The notes: generated by a model from the sequence alone, not told the origin. Shown: positions 1-9,158, counted from the first letter of the stretch. The stretch is 64,000 nucleotides of DNA from Luteimonas sp. 9C (GCF_902506295.1 NZ_LR733312.1:1998089-2062088); one strand, 5' to 3'. Translations and numbers: made by a program.

Positions 1-48
1 CCCCCATCCCAGCCTTCCCCCGCCTGCGGGGGAAGGCTGGGATGGGGG
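1..48. repeat. Perfect palindromic repeat (family A)
   Basis: Two 23-base arms (1-23 and 26-48) are exact reverse complements with a 2-base loop. The arms run from a CCCCCATCCC end to a CCTTCCCCCGC centre. Related copies, whole or half, lie at 27598-27616, 27696-27731, 35246-35281 and 35361-35396, always between genes. It lies just upstream of flgF, presumably after flgE outside the window. It could act as a terminator or RNA-stabilising hairpin, but there is no T-tract. Confidence 0.85.
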
Positions 49-108
49 CACGGGGCCAGGGCGAAGCAATCGGGAACCCAGGCGGGAAAGCACGCGAAAA
101 GCCACCCG

Positions 109-123
109 CGGCACAGCCCTTGC
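109..123 (+). promoter_or_regulatory. Sigma-54 promoter upstream of flgF
   Basis: CGGCAC-N5-TTGC matches the -24/-12 consensus TGGCAC-N5-TTGC at all but the first base, with the required GG-N10-GC spacing. Counting from the -12 C at 123, transcription should start near 135, one base before the flgF ATG, so the transcript would be almost leaderless. The same variant is found before fliL and, with one further change, before fliR. Confidence 0.7.
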
Positions 124-135
124 AAGTCCATTCCC

Positions 136-882
136 ATGGACAAGGCTCTCTACATCGCGATGACCGGCGCCAGCGCTTCGCTGCGCGCGCAGGCGAGCGT
201 CGCCCACAACCTGGCGAACGTCGACACCGTCGGCTTCCGCGCAACCCTGAGCGCCACGACGGCGATGCCGGTCACAGGCGACGGTTTGTCGTCGCGGGTG
301 GCCACGGCCGAGCGCGTGGTCGGGGTCAGCAATGCGACCGGCGCGCTCAGCACGACGGGCAGTCCGCTGGATGTCGCGCTCAATGCCGATCGCTGGTTCG
401 CGGTGCAGGACCCGACCGGCGGCACGGCGTACACCCGCGCGGGTGATCTGCGGGTCAGCCAGAACGGCTTGCTGACCACCGGCACCGGGCTTCAACTGCT
501 CGATGCGGGTGGGCAGCCGATGGCGATTCCGCCCAACGACGGCATGGAGATCGGCGCCGACGGCACGGTGTCGGTGATTCCGCAGGGCTCGCCGCGGTCG
601 TCGATGACCCAGGTCGGCCGGCTGCAGGTCGTCGAGACCACGACCGCGGATCTCGTCCGCGGCGAAGACGGGCTGTTGCGCGCGAGCGCGACGCGCCCGG
701 CGCCGGTGCCGGCCGCGGGCGCGGTGCTGCAGAACGGCGTGCTGGAAAGCAGCAACGTCGATGCGACCGGCGCGCTGGTGTCGATGATCCAGCTCTCGCG
801 CCAGTTCGAGATGCAGGTACGCGTCTTGCAGGCCGGAGACGAGTCCGCGCGTTCGTCCAACTCCCTGCTGTCCTCGCGCTGA
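136..882 (+). CDS. flgF: Flagellar basal-body rod protein FlgF
   Basis: FlgF is a proximal-rod subunit of the flagellar axle in the periplasm, exported through the flagellar type III apparatus. The 248-residue length is normal for the family. The N-terminus has the rod/hook signature HNLANVDTVGFRA (residues 24-36), and the C-terminus has the LESSNVD motif followed by a conserved helix with QLSRQFEMQ. The start is fixed by the family-typical MDKALYIAM. There is no clear Shine-Dalgarno, which fits the very short leader predicted from the sigma-54 site ending at 123. flgG follows after 25 bases. Confidence 0.95.
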   Translation: MDKALYIAMTGASASLRAQASVAHNLANVDTVGFRATLSATTAMPVTGDGLSSRVATAERVVGVSNATGALSTTGSPLDVALNADRWFAVQDPTGGTAYTRAGDLRVSQNGLLTTGTGLQLLDAGGQPMAIPPNDGMEIGADGTVSVIPQGSPRSSMTQVGRLQVVETTTADLVRGEDGLLRASATRPAPVPAAGAVLQNGVLESSNVDATGALVSMIQLSRQFEMQVRVLQAGDESARSSNSLLSSR

Positions 883-907
883 TCCCATTCTTCAGGAATA
901 GACCGCC

Positions 908-1696
908 ATGACCACACAGGCACTCTGGATCGCCAAGACCGGCCTCGACGCGCAGCAGACGCGCATGGCGGTGATCTCCAACAATCTGGCCAACGTCAAC
1001 ACGACCGGCTTCAAGCGCGACCGCGCGAACTTCGAAGACCTCCTATATCAGGTGCAGCGCCAGCCCGGCGGCGCGTCGTCGGAACAGACCACGCTGCCCA
1101 GCGGCATGGCGACGGGCACCGGTGTGCGCGTGGCGACGACCGCGAAGTCCTTCGTGCAGGGCAACCTGTCGCAGACCGGCAACGCGCTGGACGTGGCGAT
1201 CAACGGCCGCGCGTTCTTCGAAGTGCTGATGCCCGACGGCAGCAGCGCCTACACCCGCGACGGCGCGTTCCAGATCAACGCCGAAGGCGAAGTGGTGACC
1301 AACGAGGGCTACCCGGTGCAGCCGGGTCTGCAGGTGCCGGAAGGCACGCAGAGCATCACCATCGCCAGCGACGGCACCATCAGCGTGCAGCTGGCGGGCG
1401 CCAGCGAAGCCACCCAGATCGGCTCGCTCACGCTCACCGATTTCGTCAATCCCACCGGCCTGCAGTCGCTGGGCGGGAACCTCTACACCGAGACCAGTGC
1501 ATCGGGGCCGGCGCAGACCGGTGCGCCCGGCGAGAGCGGTGCGGGCCTGCTGATCCAGGGCTCGCTGGAAAGCTCCAACGTCAACACCGTCGAGGAGCTG
1601 GTGTCGATGATCGAGACGCAGCGCGCGTACGAAACCAACGCCAAGGCGATCTCGACCGTCGACCAGATGCTCGCCTACCTCAACAACAACATGTGA
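908..1696 (+). CDS. flgG: Flagellar basal-body rod protein FlgG (distal rod)
   Basis: FlgG builds the distal rod that crosses the periplasm to the L and P rings. It has 262 residues, the family's standard size. It starts [14 protein letters not shown], has the [13 protein letters not shown] signature at 25-37, and ends with the [20 protein letters not shown] helix that packs in the rod core. An AGGAAT stretch lies shortly before the ATG. Its stop codon overlaps the GTG candidate start of flgH, which suggests translational coupling. Confidence 0.97.
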   Translation: MTTQALWIAKTGLDAQQTRMAVISNNLANVNTTGFKRDRANFEDLLYQVQRQPGGASSEQTTLPSGMATGTGVRVATTAKSFVQGNLSQTGNALDVAINGRAFFEVLMPDGSSAYTRDGAFQINAEGEVVTNEGYPVQPGLQVPEGTQSITIASDGTISVQLAGASEATQIGSLTLTDFVNPTGLQSLGGNLYTETSASGPAQTGAPGESGAGLLIQGSLESSNVNTVEELVSMIETQRAYETNAKAISTVDQMLAYLNNNM

Positions 1697-2427
1697 TCGC
1701 GACTATGCGCCTGCTCCTGCCCACCTTCGTACTCGCCGCGCTGCCGCTGTCGGGCTGCGCCAGTTTCGTCGGCGACGTGGTGCCGTTCCCGACGCACCCG
1801 GCCGCGACGACCGCGGCCTACGGCCCGCGTGCGGCTTACGTGCAGCCGGTGTCGGGCGACGGCGGCGGTTCGATCTTCGCCGGCGCCACCGACGGCAGCG
1901 GCAATCCCGGCATCCGGCTGTTCCAGGACAACAAGGCGCGCGAGGTCGGCGACCTGCTGACCGTCGTGCTGGTGGAGAGCACCAGCGCGCGCAGCAACGC
2001 GCAGACCGGCATCAGCAAGAATTCGACCATCGGCATGGGCGCGCCCACGCTGTTCGGCCAGAACGTCACGCTCAACGGCCGCAACGTGCTCGAGGCCGAA
2101 GTGGAAGCCAAGCGCGGCTTCAACGGCCAGGGCAATTCGACCCAGAGCAACGCGCTGGCCGGCAACATCACCGTGACCGTCATCGAGCGCCTGCCCAACG
2201 GCAACCTGCGCGTCGCCGGGGAGAAACAGGTGCGGCTCAACCAGGGCGACGAGCTGGTGCAGGTGCAGGGCATCGTGCGTCCGTCCGACGTCGGCCCCGA
2301 CAACCGCGTGTCCTCCGACCGCGTCGGCAATGCGCAGATCCTCTACGGCGGTCGCGGTGCGATGGCCCGTTCGAACGCAATGGGCTGGCTCGGCCGCTTC
2401 TTCAATTCCGCCGCTGCGCCCTACTGA
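1693..2427 (+). CDS. flgH: Flagellar L-ring lipoprotein FlgH
   Basis: FlgH forms the L ring, the outer-membrane bushing around the rod. The sequence begins with a lipoprotein signal peptide ending in the lipobox LSGC, followed by the conserved block [19 protein letters not shown] and later [18 protein letters not shown]. Two starts are possible: a GTG at 1693 that overlaps the flgG stop, or an ATG at 1705 giving [18 protein letters not shown] with the acceptor Cys at position 18. The ATG gives the cleaner signal peptide, while the GTG gives tighter coupling. It sits between flgG and flgI in the usual order. Confidence 0.95.
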   Translation: MIATMRLLLPTFVLAALPLSGCASFVGDVVPFPTHPAATTAAYGPRAAYVQPVSGDGGGSIFAGATDGSGNPGIRLFQDNKAREVGDLLTVVLVESTSARSNAQTGISKNSTIGMGAPTLFGQNVTLNGRNVLEAEVEAKRGFNGQGNSTQSNALAGNITVTVIERLPNGNLRVAGEKQVRLNQGDELVQVQGIVRPSDVGPDNRVSSDRVGNAQILYGGRGAMARSNAMGWLGRFFNSAAAPY

Positions 2428-2439
2428 AGGCCCGCCGAC

Positions 2440-3582
2440 ATGTCGTTCGCTTCCCCGTCTTCCGTCTCACGCGTCCTCACAGCCTGCGCCGCACTGCTGG
2501 GCACGCTGGTCCTCGCGTTGCCGGCCGCGCCGGTCCACGCCGAACGCGTCAAGGACCTGGCGCAGGTCGCCGGCGTCCGCGGCAATCCGCTGGTGGGCTA
2601 CGGCCTGGTCGTCGGTCTCGACGGCAGCGGTGATCGCACCTCGCAGACGCCGTTCACCGTGCAGAGCCTGCGCACGATGCTCGACCAGCTGGGCGTGACG
2701 ATTCCGCCTGGCGTGAACCCGCAGCTCAAGAACGTCGCCGCCGTCGCGATCCAGGCCGAACTGCCGCCCTACGCCAAGCCGGGCCAGACGATCGACGTCA
2801 CCGTGTCGTCGATCGGCAACGCCGGCTCGCTGCGTGGCGGTGCGCTGCTGATGGCGCCGTTGCGCGGCGCTGACGGGCAGATCTACGCGATCGCGCAGGG
2901 CACGCTGGTGGTCAGCGGTTTCGGCGCGTCGGGCCGTGATGGCTCGAAGATCTCCGTCAACGCGCCCAACGGCGGCAGCATTCCCAACGGTGCGATCGTC
3001 GAGCGCGCCGTGCCCGGCGCCGCGCAGAGCGCCAGCGGCACGGTGACGCTCAACCTCCACCAGTTCGACTACACCACCGCCTCGCGCATCGTCGAAGCGG
3101 TGAACCGCAGCTTCGGCGTCGGCACCGCGCAGGCGATCGACGGCGTGACCATCGAGATCACCCCGCCGGCGATGGACCGCATCGGCTTTCTCGCCCAGCT
3201 CGAATCCCTGGACGTGAGCCCGGGCGCGGCTGCGGCCAAGGTCGTCGTCAATGCTCGCACCGGCACGGTCGTCATGGGCGGCATGGTCGCCGTGCTGCCG
3301 GCGGCGGTGTCACATGGCTCGCTGACGGTGTCGGTCGTCGAGGGCGCGGCGATCAGCCAGCCCGAAGCGTTCTCTCGCGGTGGCCAGACCGTCGTCGTGC
3401 CGCAGTCGACGGTCAGCGCGACGGCCGACGGCGGCAAGATGTTCATGTTCCAGGGCGGCACGTCGCTGGAATCGATCGTCCGCGCGGTCAATGCCGTCGG
3501 CGCGGCGCCGGGCGATCTGGTCGCGATTCTCGAAGCGCTCAAGCGCGCCGGCGCGTTGCGCGCCGAGCTCGAGATCATCTGA
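2440..3582 (+). CDS. flgI: Flagellar P-ring protein FlgI
   Basis: FlgI assembles the P ring in the peptidoglycan layer after Sec export. A signal peptide covers residues 1-34 with an AxA-type cleavage site (VHA before ERVKD). The mature protein opens with the family hallmark [31 protein letters not shown], spread over residues 35-65. The total of 380 residues is typical. It starts 12 bases after flgH and is followed after 10 bases by flgJ, so it lies within one operon. Confidence 0.97.
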   Translation: MSFASPSSVSRVLTACAALLGTLVLALPAAPVHAERVKDLAQVAGVRGNPLVGYGLVVGLDGSGDRTSQTPFTVQSLRTMLDQLGVTIPPGVNPQLKNVAAVAIQAELPPYAKPGQTIDVTVSSIGNAGSLRGGALLMAPLRGADGQIYAIAQGTLVVSGFGASGRDGSKISVNAPNGGSIPNGAIVERAVPGAAQSASGTVTLNLHQFDYTTASRIVEAVNRSFGVGTAQAIDGVTIEITPPAMDRIGFLAQLESLDVSPGAAAAKVVVNARTGTVVMGGMVAVLPAAVSHGSLTVSVVEGAAISQPEAFSRGGQTVVVPQSTVSATADGGKMFMFQGGTSLESIVRAVNAVGAAPGDLVAILEALKRAGALRAELEII

Positions 3583-3592
3583 CGCCCCCGCC

Positions 3593-4768
3593 ATGCGCAT
3601 CGCTGCCGCCACCGCCCTGCCGCTGGACGCCGCTGCGACACCGTCGCAGCCGCGCATCCGCGAGGCCGCGCGCGAACTGGAAACGCAGTTCGCGCACATG
3701 CTGGTGAAGTCGATGCGCAGCACGACGTCGGGCGATCCGCTCGGCGGCGACAACAGCACCTATCGCGACATGTACGACCAGCAGCTCGCGCGCGAGATCA
3801 CCAAGGGCAAGGGCCTCGGCCTGGCCTCGCAGATCGAGCGCCAGCTGCAGCGCAGCACCGGCGAAGCCGTCGACGAGGTGCCGCTGGATACGCGTGTGCC
3901 GGGCACGATCACCGCCCCTGCACTGCCGCTCGCGCAGCCCGCGGGCATGACGCTGGGCCTGCGTCCGGCGGGCGAACTCTCGAACGCGGGACGCAGCGCA
4001 CTGCCGAGCGCCGCGCCCGGCGGCACGCTGTCGCTCGCATCCACCCGCAGTGGCGTGTCGCTGCAGGCGCTGCCGCTGCCGTCGATGACTGCGCCGCCGG
4101 CCGACGCGGCGTTCGATGCCGGTCTGGCGCTGGACGCCAGCAGCCCCGAAGCCTTCGTGCAGTCGATCTGGCCGCACGCGCAGAAAGCCGCCGCCGAACT
4201 CGGTGTGCCAGCGAAGGCACTGGTCGCGCAGGCCGCGCTCGAAACCGGCTGGGGCCGGCGTCTGGCCGGCGAAAAAGGCGTGAACTCCAACAACCTGTTC
4301 GGCATCAAGGCCGGCAACCGCTGGTCGGGCGAGAGCGTCAGGACCGGCACCCACGAATACGTCGACGGCGTGCGCCAGACCGAACAGGCGCGCTTCCGCG
4401 CCTACGGCTCGCCCGCGGAAAGCTTCGCCGACTACACGCGCCTGATCGGCAACGACCGCTACGCCGCCGCGCGCGGCACCGGCGACGACGTGCACCGCTT
4501 CGCGACCGCGCTGCAGCGCGCCGGCTACGCCACCGATCCGCGCTACGCCGCCAAGCTCACCGCGATCGCCAACGGCCCGACCGTCACCCAGGCCATCGCC
4601 GGCCTGGAGCAACGCAGCCTGCCCGCCTACGACACCGGCCTGCGCTACGCCGGCGCGATGCCCGCGCCCGGCACACGTCTTGCAGCACTGGACGCGGGCG
4701 GCACCGACGTCGCCCTGCTCGCTTCGCTCGGCACGCGCCACCGCATGCCGATGGGTCCGCGGGACTAG
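3593..4768 (+). CDS. flgJ: Flagellar rod assembly protein / peptidoglycan hydrolase FlgJ
   Basis: FlgJ caps the growing rod and opens the peptidoglycan so the rod can pass. The 391-residue protein has two domains. The N-terminal rod-binding part is at about residues 15-85, with the conserved ELETQFAHMLVKSMR. The C-terminal glucosaminidase-type hydrolase starts near residue 183, with the likely catalytic Glu217 in ALETGWG. A low-complexity Ala/Pro linker joins them. ATG 3593 is chosen because the reading frame upstream overlaps flgI and does not look like FlgJ. flgK follows after 15 bases. Confidence 0.93.
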   Translation: MRIAAATALPLDAAATPSQPRIREAARELETQFAHMLVKSMRSTTSGDPLGGDNSTYRDMYDQQLAREITKGKGLGLASQIERQLQRSTGEAVDEVPLDTRVPGTITAPALPLAQPAGMTLGLRPAGELSNAGRSALPSAAPGGTLSLASTRSGVSLQALPLPSMTAPPADAAFDAGLALDASSPEAFVQSIWPHAQKAAAELGVPAKALVAQAALETGWGRRLAGEKGVNSNNLFGIKAGNRWSGESVRTGTHEYVDGVRQTEQARFRAYGSPAESFADYTRLIGNDRYAAARGTGDDVHRFATALQRAGYATDPRYAAKLTAIANGPTVTQAIAGLEQRSLPAYDTGLRYAGAMPAPGTRLAALDAGGTDVALLASLGTRHRMPMGPRD

Positions 4769-4783
4769 GCGTAAAGGATTCCG

Positions 4784-6673
4784 ATGACCGGCATGCTCTC
4801 CACTGGCAGTTCCGCCTTGCTCGCGTTCCAGCGCGCGCTGGGCACGATCAGCCACAACGTCGCCAATGCCACCACCGAGGGCTACAGCCGCCAGCGCGTG
4901 GACATGGCCGCGCGCGCGGGCACGCCGCAGGCCGGTGGCGGCTACATCGGCCAGGGCGTCGACATCGCGCGTCTGCAGCGCCTGGCCGATGGCCTGGTGT
5001 TCGGCCGCCAGATCGACAGCAGCGGCGAGGTCGGTCGGCTGGCCAGCCTGTCGTCGATGGCGACGCGTGTGGACAGCCTGTTCTCCGACGGCTCGACCGG
5101 TCTGTCGCAGCCGTTCAATGCGTTCTTCAACGCCAGTCGCGGCGTCGCCGCCGATCCCACGTCCAACACGGCACGCACCGCATTGCTGGCCGCCGCGCAG
5201 GCGCTGACCACGCGCTGGAATGCACTCGACACGCAACTGTCGACGATCGACGCCGAGACCAACGCCAGCCTGACCGGACGGATCGGCGACGCCAACCAGT
5301 TGATGCGCGAGATCGCCGATCTCAACCAGGCGATCGCCGCCAGCGGTCCGTCGGCGACGCCGGACATGCTCGACGCGCGCGACCTGCGCGTGGGCAGACT
5401 GGCCACCCTCACCGGCGCCAGCGTCGTCAAGGCCGACGACGGATCCCTCAACGTGTTCACCCTCGGCGGCCAGCCGCTGGTGCTCGGTGCCAAGGCGTCG
5501 ACGCTGACCACGCTGCAGGACCCCTACCAGCCCGACCGCCTGCAGCTGGGCCTCGACACCGGCAACGGCTCGCCCGTGCGCCTGGCCGACAGCAGCGTGT
5601 CGGGGTCCCTCGGCGGACTGCTCGAGTTCCGCGGCCGCGTGCTCGATCCGGCGCGCAACGAGCTGGGCCGTCTGGCCACCGTATTCGCCACCGAGTTCAA
5701 CGCGGCGCAGCGCGCGGGCGTGGACTACAACGGCGATGTCGGTGCGGACCTCTTCACCCTCGCACCGCCGCGCGTCACCGGCAATGCCGCGAACACCGGC
5801 TCGGCCGCGTTCCAGACCGGCATCGCCGACACGGGCGCGCTCAAGGGGCAGGACCTCACCCTGCGGTTCGACGGCAGCAGCTGGACCGCGCAGCGCACCG
5901 ATGGCGCGCCCGTCGCGATGACCGGCAGCGGCACTGCGGCCGACCCGTTCATCGTCGATGGCGTCTCGCTGGTGATGAGCGGCAGCGCAGCGGCGGGCGA
6001 TCGCTTCGCCCTGCGCCCGACCGCCGATGCCGCCGGCAGCCTGAGGCTGGCCTTCGATGATCCGGCGAAGATCGCCGCGGCCGGCACGATGACCTCGACC
6101 CGCGACCTCGCCAACCTCGGCAACGCGCGCGTCGCCTCGACCAGCGTGACGAACGCTGCCGCGTACGCCGGCTTCAATGGCGCGACCATCGAATTCCTCG
6201 ACAGCACCCAGTACACGGTCGACGGCGCCGGTCCGTTCACGTGGACGCCGGGCAGCCCGATCGACGATCCCGCAGGTGCGTGGTCGATCACGCTCGCCGG
6301 CACGCCGTCGCCCGGCGACGGATTCACCCTCGGCCGCACGCCCGCGCGTTCTTCGAGCAACGCCAATGCGCTCGCGTTCTCCGGCCTCGACACCGCCGGC
6401 ACGCTCAACGGCGGCACGGTCTCGCTGACCGTGGGCCTGAGCGAACTCGTCGCCAAGGCCGGCACCGAGTCGCGGCATGCCGCGCTGGGGCTGGAAGCGC
6501 AGCAGGCGATCGACGCCCAGGTCTCCGCCGAGCGCGAGTCGGTCAGCGGCGTCAACCTCGACGAGGAAGCCGCCAACCTCATGAAGTACCAGCAGGCCTA
6601 CCAGGCGGCGGCGCAGATCCTCAAGACCGCGGACACGCTGTTCCAGACCCTGCTGGTCTCGGTCAGTCGATAA
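4784..6673 (+). CDS. flgK: Flagellar hook-filament junction protein FlgK (HAP1)
   Basis: FlgK is the first junction protein between hook and filament, secreted by the flagellar export system. It has 629 residues, starts MTGMLSTGSSALLAFQRAL, and carries the HNVANATTEGYSRQRVD signature at 24-40. The C-terminal coiled helix NLDEEAANLMKYQQAYQAAAQ is typical of the family. The AAAGGA just before the ATG (in 4773-4778) is a good ribosome binding site. The central 300 residues are the variable surface domain. flgL follows after 9 bases. Confidence 0.96.
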   Translation: MTGMLSTGSSALLAFQRALGTISHNVANATTEGYSRQRVDMAARAGTPQAGGGYIGQGVDIARLQRLADGLVFGRQIDSSGEVGRLASLSSMATRVDSLFSDGSTGLSQPFNAFFNASRGVAADPTSNTARTALLAAAQALTTRWNALDTQLSTIDAETNASLTGRIGDANQLMREIADLNQAIAASGPSATPDMLDARDLRVGRLATLTGASVVKADDGSLNVFTLGGQPLVLGAKASTLTTLQDPYQPDRLQLGLDTGNGSPVRLADSSVSGSLGGLLEFRGRVLDPARNELGRLATVFATEFNAAQRAGVDYNGDVGADLFTLAPPRVTGNAANTGSAAFQTGIADTGALKGQDLTLRFDGSSWTAQRTDGAPVAMTGSGTAADPFIVDGVSLVMSGSAAAGDRFALRPTADAAGSLRLAFDDPAKIAAAGTMTSTRDLANLGNARVASTSVTNAAAYAGFNGATIEFLDSTQYTVDGAGPFTWTPGSPIDDPAGAWSITLAGTPSPGDGFTLGRTPARSSSNANALAFSGLDTAGTLNGGTVSLTVGLSELVAKAGTESRHAALGLEAQQAIDAQVSAERESVSGVNLDEEAANLMKYQQAYQAAAQILKTADTLFQTLLVSVSR

Positions 6674-6682
6674 GGGCCCGCC

Positions 6683-7885
6683 ATGACACTCCGCCTGTCC
6701 ACCGCCGGCATCCACCAGCAGGGCCTGTCGGCCATGCTGCGCCAGCAGTCGAACGTCGCCCGCGCGCAGCTCGAACTGACCACGCAGCAGAAGCTGATCA
6801 CCGGCGCCGACAATCCGTCCGGCATGGCGAACGCCAAACGCCTCGAACATGCGCTGTCGACACTGGAACAGCAGGACCAGGATTCGACGCTGCTCGAACA
6901 CCGCCTGCGCTCACAGGAGCAGGCACTGAGCGACGTCGGTAGCCAGCTCGACCGGGCGCGGCAGCTGACGGTGCAGGCCGGCAACGGCGCGCTGTCGGAC
7001 GCCGACCGCGCCTCGATCGCCGGCGAGCTGCGGCAGATCAAGGACGCGATCATCGCGATCGGCAATCGCGACGACGGCACCGGCAACCGCCTGTTCGCGG
7101 GTTCGCGCGATGGCGTGTCGCCGTTCGTCGTCGATGCGAATGGCGGCGTCAGCTACATCGGCGACGACGGGCGCAACCAGGTCGAAGTCGCACCCGGCCT
7201 GCGCGTTGGCGACACCGATCCCGGGAGCGATCTGTTTCTGCGCATCCGCACCGGCGACGGCCTGAGCCGCACGACCGCGGGCGTTGGCAACACCGGCAGC
7301 GGCGTGATCGGCAGTGGCGCGGTCACCGATACCGCGACCTGGGCCGGTCGCAGCCTCACCGTGCATTTCACCGCGCCAGACGCCTACGAACTCCGCGACG
7401 ATGCCGGCGGCGTGGTCGCCAGCGGACCGTACGTCGCAGGGACCACGATCGCTGCCGGCGGCATCCAGCTGACGCTCACCGGCGCGCCCGCGGCGGGGGA
7501 CCGCTTCACGATCGCGAAGGCCCCGAACCAGGACGTGTTCGCGACGATCGAGACACTGGCGATCGCACTCGACGCACCCGCGGTCACGGCGTCCGAGAAG
7601 GCCGCGCGCCAGAACGCGATCCAGGCCGCGCTCGGCGACATCGGCAGCGCCCAGGATCACTTCCTCTCCGCACGCAGCAGCACCGGCACCCGCCTCGCCG
7701 CGCTCGACGACGCGAAGGACGGCCGCGGCGCCTACGGCCTGAGCCTCGAGACGATGCTGTCGAACCTGCGCGACGTCGATCCGGCAGAGGCCGCGAGTCG
7801 TCTCGCACTGCAGTCGACCGCGCTGGAAGCCGCGCAACGCACGCTGATCAAGGTGCAGCAGATGTCGATCTTCGATCTGCTGTAA
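6683..7885 (+). CDS. flgL: Flagellar hook-filament junction protein FlgL (HAP3)
   Basis: FlgL is the second junction protein, placed between FlgK and the flagellin filament. The 400-residue protein starts MTLRLSTAGIHQQGLSAML and has flagellin-like N- and C-terminal coiled coils, including TGADNPSGMANAKRLE near residue 45 and a closing helix rich in Ala and Leu. The middle (about 170-290) is a variable domain. It is the last gene of the flgFGHIJKL run, and a large inverted repeat that may terminate transcription begins about 10 bases after its stop. Confidence 0.93.
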   Translation: MTLRLSTAGIHQQGLSAMLRQQSNVARAQLELTTQQKLITGADNPSGMANAKRLEHALSTLEQQDQDSTLLEHRLRSQEQALSDVGSQLDRARQLTVQAGNGALSDADRASIAGELRQIKDAIIAIGNRDDGTGNRLFAGSRDGVSPFVVDANGGVSYIGDDGRNQVEVAPGLRVGDTDPGSDLFLRIRTGDGLSRTTAGVGNTGSGVIGSGAVTDTATWAGRSLTVHFTAPDAYELRDDAGGVVASGPYVAGTTIAAGGIQLTLTGAPAAGDRFTIAKAPNQDVFATIETLAIALDAPAVTASEKAARQNAIQAALGDIGSAQDHFLSARSSTGTRLAALDDAKDGRGAYGLSLETMLSNLRDVDPAEAASRLALQSTALEAAQRTLIKVQQMSIFDLL

Positions 7886-7895
7886 CGCGAAGGGC

Positions 7896-8000
7896 AACCC
7901 TTACCCCAACCCCTCTCCCAAGGGGAGCGGGGCTACGAAGCAAACGCTCGCGATATCCGAGCCCCTCTCTCTCTCGGGGAGAGGGGTTGGGGTGAGGGCT
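7896..8000. repeat. Long imperfect inverted repeat after flgL
   Basis: The left arm (about 7896-7933) and right arm (about 7961-8000) pair over more than 30 bases. Each carries the motif CCCCAACCCCTCTCCC or its complement, separated by about 27 bases. It lies directly after flgL and may end the flg transcript or stabilise its 3' end. This motif resembles widely dispersed intergenic repeats of GC-rich Proteobacteria and differs from family A. The rest of the 437-base gap to fliC holds one REP element and the fliC promoter. Confidence 0.75.
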
Positions 8001-8059
8001 GACGCTCAAGCGAACCCGACTTCCCGCCCCAATTCGTCGCGAGCCACGCGCATCGCCAC

Positions 8060-8090
8060 GATGGGTTTCGCTGCGCTCTACCCATCCTAC
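8060..8090 (-). repeat. GTAG-type REP element (family B)
   Basis: Read on the minus strand this is GTAG followed by a palindrome with GATGGGT and ACCCATC arms around an AGAGCGCAGCGA centre. This tetranucleotide-plus-hairpin layout is typical of REPs mobilised by RAYT transposases. Five more copies occur in the window, three of them beside the RAYT gene at 23247-23780. Confidence 0.85.
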
Positions 8091-8196
8091 GCAGCGCCGA
8101 CGCGCGCGTCCGCTGCAACGACGCCTGCCTAGCACCTTCCCAACCCCGACAACAGCCTTTTCAGCCGATCGTCTGAAAATATTTCGCGATCCGCCC

Positions 8197-8223
8197 TAAA
8201 GGATCCCCCGGGGGTGCCGTTAT
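8197..8223 (+). promoter_or_regulatory. Sigma-28 (FliA) promoter of fliC
   Basis: TAAAGGAT-N11-GCCGTTAT compares with the FliA consensus TAAAGTTT-N11-GCCGATAA, with 12 of 16 positions matching and exact spacing. The 11-base spacer contains the palindrome CCCCCGGGGG. Transcription should start near 8230, leaving a leader of about 93 bases before the fliC ATG. FliA is encoded at 34475-35233. Confidence 0.8.
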
Positions 8224-8322
8224 CCATGTCAGCAGCGGCGAGGGCCAATCCCGGCCAACACCCTGCACAAGCCGGCAAAGGCCTACTCGTCGCCGCCGGA
8301 CCCAACCTCCAGGAGAGCTTCC

Positions 8323-9147
8323 ATGTCCCAAGTCATCAACACCAACGTGATGTCGCTCAACGCCCAGCGCAACCTGAGCGCGTCCGGCAACGATCTCGCC
8401 ACCTCGCTGCAGCGCCTGTCCTCGGGCCTGCGCATCAACAGCGCCAAGGACGACGCCGCCGGCCTCGCCATCGCACAGCGCATGACCACCCAGATCCGCG
8501 GCATGGACCAGGCCGCGCGCAACGCCAACGACGGCATCTCGCTGGCACAGACCGCCGAAGGCGCGCTGGGCTCGATCGGCGACAACCTGCAGCGCATCCG
8601 TGAGCTGGCCGTGCAGGCGTCGAGCGGCACCATCAGCGACGACGACCGCGCCGCGATCCAGAAGGAAGTGACGCAGCTGTCCGCCGAAATCACCCGCGTC
8701 ACCGACAGCGCTGAGTTCAACGGCACGAAGCTGCTCGACGGCACCACGACATCGTTTTCGATCCAGGTCGGCGCCAACAGCGCCGCTGAGAACCAGATCA
8801 GCATCGACACCGTCGACATGAGCGCCGTTGCGACGGCTGTTGCCGCAATCGACTTCACCGACGCCGCCGCTGCCCAGACCGCGCTCGACACGATCGACGA
8901 CAACCTGAAGATCGTCAACGACGGTCGCGCCGACCTCGGCGCCATCCAGAACCGCTTCAGCTCGGTCATCTCGAACCTGTCGGTCGGCTCCGAAAACCTG
9001 TCGGCCGCCCGCAGCCGCATCCAGGACGCGGACTTCGCCAAGGAATCGGCGGCGCTGACCCGCAACCAGATCCTGCAGCAGGCCGGCACCGCGATGCTGG
9101 CCCAGGCCAACCAGAGCTCGCAGAGCGTCCTCAGCCTGATCCGCTGA
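8323..9147 (+). CDS. fliC: Flagellin FliC
   Basis: FliC is the filament subunit, exported and polymerised at the tip under the FliD cap. The 274-residue protein has the conserved N-terminal D0/D1 segment (1-150) and C-terminal D1/D0 segment (from about 195) ending QSVLSLIR, with almost no D2/D3 outer domain. Residues 30-51 match the plant-recognised flg22 epitope at 19 of 22 positions and keep Asp43. A strong AGGAGA ribosome binding site at 8311-8316 precedes the ATG, and the sigma-28 promoter lies upstream. Only one flagellin gene is present in the window. Confidence 0.98.
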   Translation: MSQVINTNVMSLNAQRNLSASGNDLATSLQRLSSGLRINSAKDDAAGLAIAQRMTTQIRGMDQAARNANDGISLAQTAEGALGSIGDNLQRIRELAVQASSGTISDDDRAAIQKEVTQLSAEITRVTDSAEFNGTKLLDGTTTSFSIQVGANSAAENQISIDTVDMSAVATAVAAIDFTDAAAAQTALDTIDDNLKIVNDGRADLGAIQNRFSSVISNLSVGSENLSAARSRIQDADFAKESAALTRNQILQQAGTAMLAQANQSSQSVLSLIR

Positions 9148-9158
9148 TCGCAACACCG

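Noticed and set aside
4772-4800. TAAAGGAT before flgK as a sigma-28 -35 box
   Set aside because: The region 11 bases downstream (GCATGCTC) does not fit the FliA -10 box. The AAAGGA is better read as the ribosome binding site.
3575-6901. Very long open frame (1108 codons) on the minus strand
   Set aside because: It is antisense to flgJ and flgK, is rich in Arg, Gly, Ala and Val, and shows no domain. Such frames arise from high GC content.
7896-8000. Repeats as a CRISPR array
   Set aside because: Copies are inverted and palindromic, not evenly spaced direct repeats with unique spacers.
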